From assembly GCA_943325595.2 (NCBI GenBank), contig CALPQA020000080.1, forward strand, positions 1 through 7,521: 7,521 nt of DNA, read 5' to 3'. Of the stretch, positions 5,898-7,521 are shown in pieces. The notes under the pieces are model-generated. The model was not told where the DNA came from and ran no database searches. It worked only from the letters and a program-made list of their open reading frames with translations. Made by a program: the position numbers and the translations under genes. Positions within the stretch are counted from its first letter, which is position 1; each line of letters begins with the position of its first letter. Source of the DNA: Auritidibacter sp. Marseille-P8566 (GTDB lineage Bacteria > Bacteroidota > Bacteroidia > Flavobacteriales > Flavobacteriaceae).

Positions 5898-7521
5898 CTA
5901 GAAATAAGCTCTCAATTGAACATTTCCCGTATGAATTGCATTGCTAGTTTCGCTTTTTCGGCCTTGATAATTCAAGTTGATATCTAAAAACTTTGTTAGA
6001 TTTTTTTGAATCAAGAAGCGCCAAGTCAAGTTTTTCCCCGGTTGTAATCCTTCTAACATTTGATAGGCAACCGGGGACAAATTATCACCGATGAATTTAT
6101 TATCATACAATGAAAACTCACCATTCATTGAAAACTGCTTTTCGGTAGCATAAGTAAAAGAAGTGCCAAACCGACTCTGTGCTAATGTTTCAAAAGCGCC
6201 AATTTTGTTTTCTTTTTTCTGTAATTCATAAAATAAATCCCAACTCGCATTTTTAGAAAACAAATAGGATATTTTAGGAGCCATTTGAAAGCCCTTCAAC
6301 TCGAAATTTTTAGAACCGTAATTCTCAGAAGTTATTTTTGAATCTATCGTTTTTGCGCCAAAACCAAACAACCAATTTTTTTGATATAAATGGTTGTATT
6401 GCACTTGATGCGATCGATTGAAACTTTCCTGAGAACCTACAGAAAGTAAGTTTTTGGTGCGGCTTCTTAAGAAAGTATAGGTTACAGAGTGTTTTTGTTT
6501 GCCCCGATTATAGAACAAACTATTTCTAAAACTGGAATTCAAACCCAATAAATTAGTATCGTCAGAACGGAATGGATTAAAATCAAAATTACTCCCTATT
6601 CGATTAATTTTTCTTTCCCCTAAAAAAGACGTTTGATTATAGAAATAGGATAGAAAATGTTTAAGTCCCTTTTCATTTTGCCATTGATTTGGGTTTAAAG
6701 TCACGGATTGAGAAAATTTATTTTGGTGTGTTTTTATGAAAATTTGATTGGGCAAAAAGATTCGAACGTACTTCGCTTGGTCAATAAAAGGGGTAATCTC
6801 AAACTCTTCTAATTCTTGGATCCCATTTCCATTATAGTCATTCCAAGCATAAACGCCCCGCCCCGCATCAACTTCTAGATAGGTAAATTCCTGTTGTGCA
6901 ATACTGCCCGAAGTGGTTTCATAAGCGGTTGTAATTTGGATTAATTGATTGAAAAAACGATCGTTATAAAGCAATCTCGAATTCAATGATGGTTCAGAAG
7001 GTCTTGCTGTGTCTACAAATTTTAAATTTCTGTAATTTACAAACAACGACAAATCACTTTTTTCTGATTGTATTAATTTAGATTTTAAATAATAAGATTG
7101 CGAGTTATTCACGCGCTTCAAAAACCCATTTTGTAAACTGTCATTGGATCTATTCAAAAAACCTAATTCCACATACACTTTTGCGCTATCGCCTCTTCCA
7201 ATAAAAGCTCCATATTCTGAAAACCGTTGGCTTAAAGCCGAAAATCGATTGGTGCTTTTAATCTTTTCCTGATTGTCTTCAAATCGAAAAGTGGTTCCCA
7301 CCCAATTTTTTTTCAAATGATACCGAATCTGGGATTGGTTTCTGATGAATTTTGAAGAGGAATAACTCCCGTTGCTATTAAGAAAACTTCCACTATTTTG
7401 AAATCGTAATGCCTTAAATTTAAAATCCCCATTCAATAAATGTCGGGTCCCAGAAAAACTTTCACTAAAATCTAATTTTTCTAATTGATACGTAAAACTT
7501 CCTTTTTCAGGCAAATAAAAT
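5898..7521 (-). CDS. Probable outer-membrane beta-barrel protein of unknown function (5' partial)
   Basis: I do not recognise a named family. The frame is open to the right edge (FYLPEKGSFTYQ), so the TTG at 7514 is not a real start; 540 C-terminal residues are visible. The sequence is a series of short alternating polar and aromatic strands (for example QIRYHLKKNWVGTTFRF and KHSVTYTFLRSR) with Asn/Ser-rich turns. It ends in a terminal Phe (VQLRAYF), like the last strand of many outer-membrane barrels. The N-terminal part is probably another beta-rich region. Around residues 217-265 is a distinct, less barrel-like stretch with YAWNDYNGNGIQELEEFE, which contains a canonical 12-residue EF-hand-type loop (D228 to E239), followed by FIDQAKYVRIFLPNQ. 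I infer a large outer-membrane protein, perhaps over 1000 residues if it resembles conserved hypotheticals of this phylum, but that length is a guess. It converges on the T9SS cargo gene, so it is not in the same operon. A fibrous surface protein is a less likely alternative. Confidence 0.75.
   Translation of the reverse strand, partial: FYLPEKGSFTYQLEKLDFSESFSGTRHLLNGDFKFKALRFQNSGSFLNSNGSYSSSKFIRNQSQIRYHLKKNWVGTTFRFEDNQEKIKSTNRFSALSQRFSEYGAFIGRGDSAKVYVELGFLNRSNDSLQNGFLKRVNNSQSYYLKSKLIQSEKSDLSLFVNYRNLKFVDTARPSEPSLNSRLLYNDRFFNQLIQITTAYETTSGSIAQQEFTYLEVDAGRGVYAWNDYNGNGIQELEEFEITPFIDQAKYVRIFLPNQIFIKTHQNKFSQSVTLNPNQWQNEKGLKHFLSYFYNQTSFLGERKINRIGSNFDFNPFRSDDTNLLGLNSSFRNSLFYNRGKQKHSVTYTFLRSRTKNLLSVGSQESFNRSHQVQYNHLYQKNWLFGFGAKTIDSKITSENYGSKNFELKGFQMAPKISYLFSKNASWDLFYELQKKENKIGAFETLAQSRFGTSFTYATEKQFSMNGEFSLYDNKFIGDNLSPVAYQMLEGLQPGKNLTWRFLIQKNLTKFLDINLNYQGRKSETSNAIHTGNVQLRAYF

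Noticed and set aside
7306..7313. Run of eight T (A on the coding strand) in the minus-strand gene, as a possible phase-variation tract
   Set aside because: The frame is intact through it (HLKKNWVG), runs of this length are common in AT-rich genomes, and there is no sign of an alternative frame or broken copy.
7512..7514. TTG as the start codon of the minus-strand gene
   Set aside because: The frame continues to the right edge (FY precede it) and no signal peptide follows, although a surface or outer-membrane protein needs one.

Overview
The window looks like chromosomal DNA from a Bacteroidota bacterium, most likely a member of the Flavobacteriaceae. The DNA is AT-rich, and no Shine-Dalgarno motif precedes the one visible start codon. 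There is an OmpA-like protein with PD40 propeller repeats, and a giant surface protein ending in the type B sorting domain of the type IX secretion system (T9SS, the gliding/adhesin export route of this phylum). The genus cannot be fixed from this sequence alone.

Layout: (1) Positions 1-1254, plus strand, hold the 3' part of an OmpA-family lipoprotein-like or periplasmic protein (PD40 propeller blades, a carboxypeptidase-regulatory-like beta-sandwich, and an OmpA C-terminal peptidoglycan-binding domain). Its 5' end lies left of the window. (2) After 34 bases comes a complete 1532-residue secreted modular protein (1289-5887, plus strand). It has a signal peptide, two related jelly-roll-like modules, a SprB-like repeat, several blocks of tandem Ig/PKD-like repeats and a type B T9SS C-terminal domain. 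(3) Ten bases further on, and convergent, is the 3' part of a minus-strand gene (5898-7521) for a probable outer-membrane beta-barrel protein that I cannot assign to a named family. Its 5' end lies right of the window.

How they fit together: genes 1 and 2 are on one strand, closely spaced, with no clear promoter or terminator between them, so they are probably one transcription unit. SprB-type adhesins in this phylum are often encoded with a PorP/SprF membrane protein and an OmpA/PD40 protein. The OmpA/PD40 protein is thought to link the surface protein or its export machinery to peptidoglycan. Here the adhesin-like gene follows the OmpA gene, and a PorP/SprF gene would be expected just left of the window. 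Gene 3 is transcribed towards them and need not be functionally related.

I found no RNA gene, mobile element, CRISPR array or phage gene, and no strong case for a new system. The most interesting points are the apparent insertion of a jelly-roll module inside an Ig-like domain of the large protein, the block-wise repeat structure with one duplicated pair dominated by synonymous change, and a canonical EF-hand-like loop in the otherwise barrel-like minus-strand protein.
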